From Agromyces mariniharenae (lineage in GTDB: Bacteria; Actinomycetota; Actinomycetes; Actinomycetales; Microbacteriaceae), in assembly GCF_008122505.1 (NCBI RefSeq), contig NZ_VSSB01000001.1, positions 1,162,891-1,226,890 on the forward strand: a DNA stretch of 64,000 nt. Reading direction: 5' to 3'. This document shows positions 45,522-53,029 of this stretch, piece after piece. Under the pieces are notes generated by a model, which saw nothing but the letters and a program-made list of their open reading frames with translations, searched no databases and was not told the origin of the DNA. Position 1 is the first letter of the stretch. Each line of letters begins with the position of its first letter. A program made the translations under genes and the position numbers.

Positions 45522-48449
45522 ATGCTCGAGGTGCTGGCGACGTTGCCGGGGCTGGCTGACAAGCACCCCTTCCACGGCCGGCGGCTGCGCGCGATTCGCA
45601 GCCGCGTCTACCGCAGAATCGTCGACCTGCGCGCCGAGGTCGTACGCTCGCCCGAGCCGATCCCCTTCGCGGATCTCGACCGTAGCGCTTTCGCTCCGAT
45701 GCGCGCCGGCGCCCGCTTCGGCCGGCCGCTCGAATGCGCGTGGCTGCACATCACGGGCGACGTGCCGGCGGAGACTGCAGATCCCGTCGTCATGCTCGGC
45801 ATCCGCGGCGAGGGTCTCGTCTACTCCTCCGACGGAGCGATGCTCGACTCGATCAGCACCGTGTGGACGCAGGGCGATCTGCCGCATAGCGGCGGAAAGT
45901 TCCGGCCCGTCCCTCACGCCGACCTGTCGGCGGGCCTGGTCGACCTCTACGCCGACGTCGCGTTCAACGGCTTCCTGTTCCTCGGCGTCGGGCGCGGCGT
46001 GTACTTCGGTGCCCACCTCGCCGAGCGCGACGACGACGCCTTCGGGCTCTACTACGACTACCTCGCCCTGTTCGTCCTGGCCGTGTCGACCGATGACTCC
46101 CGGCTCGCGGCCGACCTGCACGCCGCGCTCGGCGGGGCGTACTCGCGTTTCGCCGAGGGTGACACTCGAGCCGCCCGCGCGCGTCTTGCGGAGGAGCTCT
46201 CGAAGCCGTCCACGAGCGCGTTCACGTACAGCGCCGTCGGGCACGGCCACCTCGACATGGCGTGGGTATGGCCCATCCGCGAGACCAAGCGCAAGGCCGC
46301 GCGCACCTTCCTCAAGGCGCTGGACTCCATCGACCGGTACGACGACTTCATCTACGGAACGAGCCAGCCGCAGCAGCTGCAGTGGACGAATGAGCGGCAT
46401 CCCGAGCTGTTCGAACGGCTGAAGGATGCCGTGAGGAAGGGCCGCATCGAACTGCAGGGCTCGTTCTGGGTCGAACCCGACACGAATCTGCCCAGCGGGG
46501 AGTCGCTGATCCGCCAGGCCCTGGTCGGGAGACGATTCCTGAAGCACGAGTTCGGACTCGGCGACGAGGACCTGCGGCTGTGCTGGCTGCCCGACACCTT
46601 CGGCTACAGCGGCAACCTCCCGCAGATCCTTCGCGGCTGCGGCATGGACTGGTTGCAGACCATCAAGCTGTCGTGGAACAGGGTCAACGTGTTCCCGCAC
46701 CGCACGTTCCACTGGGAGGGCATCGACGGGTCTTCGGTGCTCGTCCACATGCCGCCGGAAGGCGACTACAACAGCCGTGCCGCGGCCGACGGCCTGCTCA
46801 AGGGGATGGTCCAGTACCCCGAGCGCGATCTGGGGACGGCACTGCTGGTGTACGGCGCCGGCGACGGCGGAGGCGGACCCGGGGAAGTGCACCACGAGCT
46901 GCTCCGGCGCGAGGGGTCGCTGCGTGGACTTCCGAAGGTGGAGAAGTCCCCGGCATCCGCGTTCTTCCGCGCTCTCGAGCAGCGCGACATCCCCCAACGG
47001 CACTCCGGCGAGCTCTACCTGGAAGCCCATCAGGGTACGTACACCACGATCGGACACACCAAGCGGCACAACCGCATCGCCGAACGCAAGCTGCACGAGG
47101 TCGAGGCGCTCGCCGCCCTGGCGGGCGCCGACGTGAACGCCGAGCTCGAGCCGCTGTGGCGCGACGTGCTGCTGAACCAGTTCCACGACATCCTTCCCGG
47201 CTCGTCCATCGAGCGCGTCAACCGCGAAGCGCGCGAGTCGTACGCCGAGGTCGAACAGGAGCTCGACCGTATCGGTGCGCGACTGACGGACGACCTGCCC
47301 CGCGGCGACGCGGGCCCGTCGGCGATCAACCTCACCTCATTCCGCCGGCACGACCACGTGCACGTCGACGGACGGTGGTGGTCGGCCGACATCGGCCCGT
47401 ATGCTGCCGCCCACCTGCAGCCGGTCGGCACGTTCCCCGACCTTTCGCACACCGCCGATGCGATCTCGAACGGCCTGCTCACGGTGCGCTTCGACACCAG
47501 CGGCGAGCTCGTCTCGTGCGTCGACTCCGCAGGCATCGAGCACGTGGCCGGCTCCTTCAACCGCCTCGCAGTGTACGGAGACCCCTACCAGTTCCCGTGG
47601 GACGCGTGGGACATCGACCCTGGCTACGTCGACACGAAGCCGAAGGTGCTCGCGGTCACCTCTCACCGCACGTCGATCGACGGGCCGTTCGTGATCCGCC
47701 ACCACGAGTACCGCGCGGCGAAGGTGACCGTGCGTCAGCGCATCGTGCTCGAGGCGGGCAGTCCCATCATTCGGTTCGAGACGCACGCCGAGTGGCATGA
47801 GAGACACCGCATGCTGCGCGCCGAGTTCCGCCCGCATCACTACGGCGGCCAGGCGCTGTGCGAAATCCAGTTCGGGCATATCGCACGCCCCACGACTGAG
47901 CGGGACGCCATGGAGAAGGCGCAGTTCGAGATCTGCGCACACAAGTGGATCGCGACCGTGGCGGATGCCGGAGGCTTCGCCCTTCTCAATGATTCCAAGT
48001 ACGGGCATCGGGCGAAGAACGGGCTCATCAGCCTCAACCTGCTGCGGGCGCCGACGTTCCCCGACCAGACCGCCGACCGGGGCATCCACGAGTTCACGTA
48101 CGCGTTCATGCCGTTCGCACCTGGTGATCTGGCCGCCGTCGTGCGCGAGGCCTATCGCCTCAACAATCCGCTGCTGCCCGCCGACGGCGTGGTCTTCGGC
48201 AGTGCCGTTTCGGCCGACGACCCGGGGGTGGTGGTCGAGACGGTCAAACCTGCCGAGGACGGCTCGGGCGTGATCGTGCGGCTGTACGAGAGCCTGGGGC
48301 TGCCGACCCAGACGGCGCTGCGAACCGGCATCCCGCATGCGCGCGCTGTCGAAACCGACCTCATCGAGCGACGCCTCGGATCGGCGGATCTCGCCCAGCT
48401 GAGCTTCCGCCCGTTCGAGATCAAGACGATCCTGCTGGAACGCACATGA
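45522..48449 (+). CDS. Alpha-mannosidase, glycoside hydrolase family 38
   Basis: A 975-residue cytosolic enzyme. GHGHLDMAWVWP holds zinc ligands His241 and Asp245, and WLPDTFGYSGNLPQIL carries the catalytic nucleophile Asp358. HQGTYTT and NQFHDILPGSSI follow in the middle domain, and a large beta-sandwich domain completes the protein. It removes terminal alpha-mannose from glycans such as plant or fungal N-glycans. The start at 45522 follows GGGAGG. The stop overlaps the start of a GPH transporter, suggesting intracellular cleavage of an imported mannoside. Confidence 0.93.
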   Translation: MLEVLATLPGLADKHPFHGRRLRAIRSRVYRRIVDLRAEVVRSPEPIPFADLDRSAFAPMRAGARFGRPLECAWLHITGDVPAETADPVVMLGIRGEGLVYSSDGAMLDSISTVWTQGDLPHSGGKFRPVPHADLSAGLVDLYADVAFNGFLFLGVGRGVYFGAHLAERDDDAFGLYYDYLALFVLAVSTDDSRLAADLHAALGGAYSRFAEGDTRAARARLAEELSKPSTSAFTYSAVGHGHLDMAWVWPIRETKRKAARTFLKALDSIDRYDDFIYGTSQPQQLQWTNERHPELFERLKDAVRKGRIELQGSFWVEPDTNLPSGESLIRQALVGRRFLKHEFGLGDEDLRLCWLPDTFGYSGNLPQILRGCGMDWLQTIKLSWNRVNVFPHRTFHWEGIDGSSVLVHMPPEGDYNSRAAADGLLKGMVQYPERDLGTALLVYGAGDGGGGPGEVHHELLRREGSLRGLPKVEKSPASAFFRALEQRDIPQRHSGELYLEAHQGTYTTIGHTKRHNRIAERKLHEVEALAALAGADVNAELEPLWRDVLLNQFHDILPGSSIERVNREARESYAEVEQELDRIGARLTDDLPRGDAGPSAINLTSFRRHDHVHVDGRWWSADIGPYAAAHLQPVGTFPDLSHTADAISNGLLTVRFDTSGELVSCVDSAGIEHVAGSFNRLAVYGDPYQFPWDAWDIDPGYVDTKPKVLAVTSHRTSIDGPFVIRHHEYRAAKVTVRQRIVLEAGSPIIRFETHAEWHERHRMLRAEFRPHHYGGQALCEIQFGHIARPTTERDAMEKAQFEICAHKWIATVADAGGFALLNDSKYGHRAKNGLISLNLLRAPTFPDQTADRGIHEFTYAFMPFAPGDLAAVVREAYRLNNPLLPADGVVFGSAVSADDPGVVVETVKPAEDGSGVIVRLYESLGLPTQTALRTGIPHARAVETDLIERRLGSADLAQLSFRPFEIKTILLERT

Positions 48450-49771
48450 GCGTCGCCGCCACCGAAGCGAAGATCCCAAGCCGCCGCACGCAGCGGATCT
48501 CGATCGTCGTGGCCGGGTTCGGCCAGAACCTCGTCCTCACGACGGTCACGACGTTCATCCTCGTCTACCTGTTGCAGTACGCCCGACTCAGCACCGAGGG
48601 CATCGCGGTCGTGACCGCCGTCATCACGGTCGCGAAGATCTTCGACGCGATCAACGACCCGGTGATGGGCAGCCTGGTCGACATGACCCGCACGCGCTGG
48701 GGCAAGCTGCGGCCGTACATTCTCTTCTCCGCCCTGCCGGTCGCGGTGTTCTCGACGTTGCTGTTCACCGTGCCGGACGTGTCCGAGACGGGCAAGCTTG
48801 TCTTCTTCGCCGTCTGCTATGTCTTGTGGGGCATCGCCTACACGGCGTGCGACGTGCCGTTCTGGGGGCTCATCGGATCGGCGTTCTCCGAACCCGAGTA
48901 CCGCATGCGGGTGATCTCCAACGTGCGTGCGTTCGGCGGGATCGCGCTCGGGCTGGCGACGCTCGGGATGCCGTGGCTCGCCCTGCTGCTCAGCTCGGAC
49001 GACCAGACCACCGGCACCGGATGGTCGCTGGCGGTGGGTGTCGTTTCGGTCCTGGGCATGGGCCTCTTTCTACTGGCGTTCACCAACACACGCGAGCGGT
49101 ACCGCCCCGGAGTGCAGTATCGCCTCACGTTCCGGCAGCTGTTCGGCACGCTGCTGCGGAACACACCGCTGCTCATGGTGCTGATCGGGTCGGTGCTCGG
49201 CTTCGGCCGTTACATCGTGCAGGTCGGCGGCGCGGTGTTCGTCGTGATCGCCTACGACAGCGAGGGGGCGTTCACCCTCATCGGCGCAGCGATCATCATC
49301 GGCATGGTGCTGGCATCGTTCCTCACGCCGCTGCTGCTCAAGCGTATGTCGGCGAAGACCCTCGCGATCGGCAGCTCGGTGATCGGCGCGGCGCTGTTTG
49401 CGGCGATGTTCCTCGCCGGGTTCGAGAACATCGCCGTGCTGCTGGTGTTCATCTTCCTCACGGGGATGACCCTCGGCATCTTCCTCGTCGTGCAGGCGAC
49501 GATGATCGCCGACGCCGTGGACGACATCGAGCGCAGAACCGGGGTGCGCAACGACGGCATCTCGTTCTCGACGCTCACCTTCGTGTCCCAGACCATGGCC
49601 GCACTGGCGGTGCTCGTCTTCGGCACATTCGTCGTGCTCGCCGGTTACGAGGCCGGCGTGACCGTGACCCCCGAGATGCAGTGGACCGTCTTCGTGTCGC
49701 TCACGCTCGTACCCGCCGTCAGCTGCCTGGTGTCGGCGATCCCGTTCGTGTTCTACCGGCTCGGTCGCTGA
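48446..49771 (+). CDS. Glycoside-pentoside-hexuronide (GPH) cation symporter
   Basis: A 441-residue membrane protein of the major facilitator superfamily with 12 predicted spans. AINDPVMGSLVDMTRTRWGKLRPYI is the signature cytoplasmic loop of the GPH family (MelB, XynB-like) and WGIAYTACDVPFWGL its second conserved block. It overlaps the GH38 gene by four bases (ATGA), so the likely cargo is a mannoside or oligosaccharide. A terminator follows 19 bases after the stop, then the left end of the integrated element. Confidence 0.92.
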   Translation: MSVAATEAKIPSRRTQRISIVVAGFGQNLVLTTVTTFILVYLLQYARLSTEGIAVVTAVITVAKIFDAINDPVMGSLVDMTRTRWGKLRPYILFSALPVAVFSTLLFTVPDVSETGKLVFFAVCYVLWGIAYTACDVPFWGLIGSAFSEPEYRMRVISNVRAFGGIALGLATLGMPWLALLLSSDDQTTGTGWSLAVGVVSVLGMGLFLLAFTNTRERYRPGVQYRLTFRQLFGTLLRNTPLLMVLIGSVLGFGRYIVQVGGAVFVVIAYDSEGAFTLIGAAIIIGMVLASFLTPLLLKRMSAKTLAIGSSVIGAALFAAMFLAGFENIAVLLVFIFLTGMTLGIFLVVQATMIADAVDDIERRTGVRNDGISFSTLTFVSQTMAALAVLVFGTFVVLAGYEAGVTVTPEMQWTVFVSLTLVPAVSCLVSAIPFVFYRLGR

Positions 49772-49790
49772 GTCGCACCCGGTACACGAA

Positions 49791-49812
49791 AACCCCCGGA
49801 AGACCGGGGGTT
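49791..49812. terminator. Intrinsic terminator between the sugar transporter gene and the tRNA remnant
   Basis: AACCCCCGG (49791-49799) pairs with CCGGGGGTT (49804-49812) around AAGA. A run of As precedes and Ts follow, so it can work in both directions. Originally it would have ended transcripts of the tRNA-Met gene coming from the right as well as the transporter operon. Confidence 0.8.
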
Positions 49813-49813
49813 C

Positions 49814-49871
49814 CTGTTGTAGCGAGGGCGGGACTCGAACCCGCGACACCACGATTATGAGCCGTGTGCTC
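49814..49871. repeat. attL: tRNA-Met 3' fragment
   Basis: 58 bp identical to 63810-63867. It contains the anticodon loop to discriminator base of the minus-strand tRNA-Met (49820-49871) plus six downstream bases. After 49871 the sequence departs from the tRNA, so this copy is not a functional gene. Confidence 0.92.
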
Positions 49872-49975
49872 GTATCCCTCCCACAATGCCATCCTGATCG
49901 TGGCCAAGAATGGCGAAAACTCGGCCGTCGTGCATCACGCTGACCTCGAGTCGCTCACGGTCCCAGGGACTCGAG

Positions 49976-49994
49976 TGTGGTCAAAATGTGGTCA
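49976..49994 (+). repeat. Arm-type direct repeat near attL
   Basis: TGTGGTCAAAATGTGGTCA is an internal tandem of TGTGGTCA. It occurs again in the same orientation at 63731-63749 near attR. Such paired short repeats near both ends are what integrase arm-binding sites look like. No other gene is seen in 49872-50079. Confidence 0.55.
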
Positions 49995-50079
49995 CAGCGG
50001 GCTGGAGTGCAATGTCCAGAGATGTGCAACTGTCAGAGGCCCACGTCAGGATGAGCTTAGGTCGAGGTGCGGAGGTCCG

Positions 50080-50580
50080 ATGACCGAGGGAACCATGGTG
50101 GCCATCGGTGTGGCACTCATAGCGTCGGCCACGACCTTGGCTATCAATTGGTCAAGTCTGAGAAGTGATCACGCGGGTCTGAAGCGGATTGTCCTTCTCA
50201 ATCATGCCCTCGGCGAAATGCATGATGATAGCCCGGGGAAAGAGGGACTTCGCCAGGTTCGGGAGGCTCTTGCCCAGAGAATCGCCGTCCGCATGCTGCC
50301 TGGTGCCGGCTGGCCTCAGGAACTCAAAGCCGCCGCCCGCGTCCTGACCGTCTTGTCCATCTTGCTGATCTTGACGGCTCTAGCCGTGAGCCTCTCAGCT
50401 GGGTCAGCGTTCGTGGTGAGTTGGCTGACGATCTTCGCGGCGGCCGCAACCGTCGGCGCCAGATTCTGCCTGTTCTTGCGCGAGAATCTAATCGTGAAGG
50501 ACCTACGTCGGTCAGCTGCCGGTCGGCCTGGCAACGAGTTGCCTCGCCCGCCGATGCCGGCCCCTACCAGTGGAATTTGA
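50080..50580 (+). CDS. Small membrane protein of the island, unknown
   Basis: A 166-residue protein. The start at 50080 (MTEGTMVAIG) is set by GGAGG six bases upstream; the longer reading runs into attL. Three hydrophobic segments are seen at about residues 5-23, 86-106 and 110-135, with a charged helical stretch between the first two. No motif is recognised. It stands alone, followed by an intrinsic terminator at 50625. Confidence 0.65.
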   Translation: MTEGTMVAIGVALIASATTLAINWSSLRSDHAGLKRIVLLNHALGEMHDDSPGKEGLRQVREALAQRIAVRMLPGAGWPQELKAAARVLTVLSILLILTALAVSLSAGSAFVVSWLTIFAAAATVGARFCLFLRENLIVKDLRRSAAGRPGNELPRPPMPAPTSGI

Positions 50581-50624
50581 ACCCGCGCTCTAACCCCGTG
50601 TTTCGGGCCATCCATTGCCCGGAT

Positions 50625-50646
50625 CCCCGGAATCTCGGGGTTTCTT
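50625..50646 (+). terminator. Intrinsic terminator after the small membrane protein
   Basis: CCCCG (50625-50629) pairs with CGGGG (50636-50640) around GAATCT and is followed by TTTCTT. It is a conventional hairpin plus T-run. From here to 50877 no gene is seen. Confidence 0.65.
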
Positions 50647-50691
50647 GAATCACCGTGATCATGACGGACTCAACTGATTCAGGCTGGACTC

Positions 50692-50712
50692 TGGGCAAAG
50701 TGTGGGCACGCC
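50692..50712 (+). repeat. Second-type arm-like repeat, copy 1
   Basis: The 21 bases here match 58465-58485 in inverted orientation with one mismatch (core GGGCAAA-TGTGGGCACG). The layout resembles the TGTGGTCA pair at the island ends but with a different core, so it may belong to another integrase. Confidence 0.45.
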
Positions 50713-50877
50713 CGGTGATGCTACTTGCCGCCTTCACGGGGCTAGATCCTTGCCGTCGATGGCGGAACTGGGTTGTCCAGTTTTCTGACGCAAGGCGAGG
50801 CCTCCTGCCGGCGTGGACTCACGTTCGAGGTTGAACCTGCAGCCCATGCTTGGTCCTCGCTCGACGACAACCGATGG

Positions 50878-50906
50878 TTGACTAATGTTCGACATGTGAA
50901 TAACGT
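50878..50906 (+). promoter_or_regulatory. Leaderless promoter of the island XRE gene
   Basis: TTGACT (50878-50883), a 17-bp spacer and TAACGT (50901-50906), with the ATG at 50914 seven bases later. The transcript would begin at or beside the start codon. Half-sites ATGTTCGACAT and GAAATGTCG overlap the promoter and may be the autorepressor site. Confidence 0.6.
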
Positions 50907-50913
50907 TGTTGAA

Positions 50914-51441
50914 ATGTCGCACCAATTGCCGGATCCGAACCGAGACAAGTACCCCGCATGGTCGCTCTCAGACCGTCTCAGGAAGGCGCGCGAGGAAGCC
51001 GGGCTCGAGCAGGGAGAGCTCGCAGAACTCGCGGGCCTGTCTCGGGCGACGATCTCCGCGGCGGAGAACGGTCATCGGCGTCCCGCAAAAGCGACGATCG
51101 CCATGTGGGCATTGGCCACGGGCGTAAGCCGCGACTGGCTCTCCGGCGTGACTGGTACGAACCTCGACCCCGCAACCGCGCTCGATATGATGCGACTCAC
51201 CGCACTCACCGCTGTGATCACGGCGAGCGGCCGTCCAGAGGCGGCTGGGTATGAAGAAGCCGAAGCGGTTCTGTCGGCGGTTGCCGAGCGCGAAAAACTC
51301 GTTCAGCGGAGCGGCCGCTGGGTGGCCTCCAGCAAGATTGACCATCCGGAAGTTGAAGCCTGGTGCCTGAAGTATCGGCCCTCCACCGCTGACGCTCTGG
51401 CCGCCGCGCGCAAAGCCTCGGCGTCTCAGGTCCAGCCATGA
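50914..51441 (+). CDS. XRE-family helix-turn-helix regulator of the island
   Basis: A 175-residue protein with a Cro/C1 HTH at about residues 18-72 (LSDRLRKAREEAGLEQGELAELAGLSRATISAAENGHRRP). The C-terminal half is helical and ends in LKYRPSTADALAAARK. The ATG at 50914 is chosen because the promoter leaves room for nothing upstream. Its stop overlaps the start of a 32-codon remnant (ATGA), so it was once coupled to another gene, in the manner of an antitoxin- or regulator-led module. Confidence 0.8.
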   Translation: MSHQLPDPNRDKYPAWSLSDRLRKAREEAGLEQGELAELAGLSRATISAAENGHRRPAKATIAMWALATGVSRDWLSGVTGTNLDPATALDMMRLTALTAVITASGRPEAAGYEEAEAVLSAVAEREKLVQRSGRWVASSKIDHPEVEAWCLKYRPSTADALAAARKASASQVQP

Positions 51442-51536
51442 AGGACCAATTCCGCAGCTACTATCCGCCGACCGACGAGGACGTCCGCCGCGTGAACCAC
51501 CTCTGGACAGTCGACTTTGGTTACCCATTTAGTTAA
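51438..51536 (+). pseudogene. Truncated start of a PIN-like domain (DUF4935-type) gene
   Basis: A 32-codon reading frame, MKDQFRSYYPPTDED then VRRVNHLW, starts in the ATGA overlap with the XRE stop and ends at TAA 51536. The first 15 residues resemble the N-terminus of PIN-like (DUF4935) nucleases, which in full proteins precedes a DTNVLL-type active-site strand. Nothing of that core remains. It is probably the stub of a lost toxin-like gene. The assignment rests on a short match. Confidence 0.4.
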
Positions 51537-51541
51537 ATCAT

Positions 51542-51570
51542 TTGACACTTTACTTGGACGGTCTTAGAGT
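51542..51570 (+). promoter_or_regulatory. Leaderless promoter of the HTH-TIGR02391-ATPase genes
   Basis: TTGACA (51542-51547), a 17-bp spacer and TAGAGT (51565-51570), with ATG 51577 six bases later. This is an excellent match in an otherwise GC-rich context and predicts a transcript that begins at the start codon. Confidence 0.7.
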
Positions 51571-51576
51571 GTCAGC

Positions 51577-52140
51577 ATGCATAGAGTTCAGCTGACCCAA
51601 TGGGACGAAGGTTGGCTCGTTGACGTCGACGGCCGAGACCGGTTTGTCTACAAACGCCTGACGGACGCGATCCGACGCGCCAACGACGTCATCAGTCAAT
51701 CGACGCCCGCGAGACAGTTCCCCGCAGTTGCGTGGGAGTTCACGGACGAATTCATGCAGGAGGCTCTCGCGATTGCGAGGGAGCGCGCGGATGTCGCGCG
51801 GCGCGAGGGCGAGGTGGCGCGTAAGACAAACGAGGCAATCGTCCGGCTCGCCAAGGAGGGCTTGTCGAACAACGACATAGCTGTAGTGCTGGGGATCACT
51901 TCGGCTCGTGTCTCCCAGATTGTGCAGGACACCGCGGAATGGCTGTGGGGAGCCGACGACCCGAACGGCGAGGTTCAACTCGTCAAGCTGCGGTTCGGGA
52001 AGGGATGGCGCGCCGGAAAAGGCCGAGGACCCTTGCCACCCACACTCGAGTACGGTGGCGAGACGTACGTGCCTTCGGGTGGAGCCAGTTCGGTTGGCGG
52101 CCAGCCCTGGAAGCACACCTACGTGCCGAAGGAAGACTGA
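51577..52140 (+). CDS. HTH-containing protein of the island operon
   Basis: A 187-residue protein. The N-terminal 45 residues form a small beta-rich segment (QWDEGWLVDVDGR). A long charged helix follows, and residues 88-117 form a sigma-like or MerR-like HTH (IVRLAKEGLSNNDIAVVLGITSARVSQIVQ). The C-terminal 60 residues are Gly/Pro-rich. It probably binds DNA through the HTH and may regulate the operon. The next gene starts two bases after its stop. No ribosome site is needed if the transcript is leaderless. Confidence 0.7.
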   Translation: MHRVQLTQWDEGWLVDVDGRDRFVYKRLTDAIRRANDVISQSTPARQFPAVAWEFTDEFMQEALAIARERADVARREGEVARKTNEAIVRLAKEGLSNNDIAVVLGITSARVSQIVQDTAEWLWGADDPNGEVQLVKLRFGKGWRAGKGRGPLPPTLEYGGETYVPSGGASSVGGQPWKHTYVPKED

Positions 52141-52142
52141 AC

Positions 52143-52952
52143 GTGCGCGTGACACGAGATGACCTCGAGGACGACGATCTCAAGATCGTTGTTGTGCTCG
52201 CCGACAGTCGGAGCGTTGAGCTGGGCCTTCTCCTTCGCTCGACGGCATCTGAGCTCGGCATGCTGCTGCTTCAAGCCATGTCGGAGTCAAGCAGGAACGA
52301 ATGGGCCGTCCCCAACCTGGCTGCGTACGCGACCAGCAGCATCCACCAGGCCAACCGCGAGACGAGTCGTCGCAACGCAGATTTCCGAGGGCTCATCGGC
52401 GAGCTCTTCGCGGATGGCTTCTCGTGGCTCATTTCCAACGGTCTGGTGGGGCCGGCTTCCGAGAATTCTGGCAGCGGATCGGAGTGGGCGATCACCACCG
52501 CGGGCAAGCTCGCTCTCGTGCAAGGCTCCGCCGAGCATGTCCAGGCCACGCGGAGGCTCCACGTCGACCTGCATCCAGAACTGGAGCAAACAGCGCGCGT
52601 GAACTTTGAGCGCGGCGACTATGAGATTGCGGTCTTTGCCGCTATGAAGGCTGTGGAGGTGGCGCTGCGCAGCGCGACGGGTGCCAGTTCGAGCACATAC
52701 GGTGTCGATCTGGCAAAGGGGCTCCGACCTGGCGGTCCGTTCGAAATCGGAGGTGACGGGACCTCTGCTGAGATCGAGGCCTATCCCATGCTGTACCGCG
52801 GGGCCCTCGGCGCTTTCAAGAACCCCACGAGCCATCGTGTCGTCGAATTCGACGATCCGGTGGAGGCCGCGGATATCGTCCATCTTGCGGACTTACTGCT
52901 GCGCATCCTTGATCGAGAGCGTCGGCGTCGCGGCATCACCGAGGGAGTTTAA
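52143..52952 (+). CDS. TIGR02391/Ymh-family protein
   Basis: A 269-residue protein with a likely GTG start at 52143 (AAGGAAG upstream, two bases after the previous stop); GTG 52149 is an alternative. The C-terminal 125 residues read LHPELEQTARVNFERGDYEIAVFAAMKAVEVALR, then YRGALGAFKNPTSH, then DPVEAADIVHLADLLLRILD. This is the conserved core of the TIGR02391 (Hypoth_Ymh) family, which is widespread on mobile islands and near restriction or anti-phage genes. The conserved R-N-P-(S/T)-H-like element (KNPTSH) recalls HEPN-fold nucleases, so an RNase-like role is possible but unproven. Confidence 0.78.
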   Translation: MRVTRDDLEDDDLKIVVVLADSRSVELGLLLRSTASELGMLLLQAMSESSRNEWAVPNLAAYATSSIHQANRETSRRNADFRGLIGELFADGFSWLISNGLVGPASENSGSGSEWAITTAGKLALVQGSAEHVQATRRLHVDLHPELEQTARVNFERGDYEIAVFAAMKAVEVALRSATGASSSTYGVDLAKGLRPGGPFEIGGDGTSAEIEAYPMLYRGALGAFKNPTSHRVVEFDDPVEAADIVHLADLLLRILDRERRRRGITEGV

Positions 52953-53029
52953 GCTGGGCGACCAGGCGGGTTTGAGCCTTATAGCGTCGGTACACCCTAT
53001 GCTTCAGACGAATCAAGATTGGAGTTTGA

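Noticed and set aside
49820..49871. A second functional tRNA-Met gene at the left end
   Set aside because: Only the 3' 52 bases are present. The sequence beyond the anticodon loop diverges, so it is attL.
50560..50620. A tRNA T-arm-like stretch (GGTTCAAATTCC on the minus strand) as a second attachment site
   Set aside because: The stem does not pair, no cloverleaf forms, and the sequence is the natural 3' end of the small membrane-protein gene plus its terminator.
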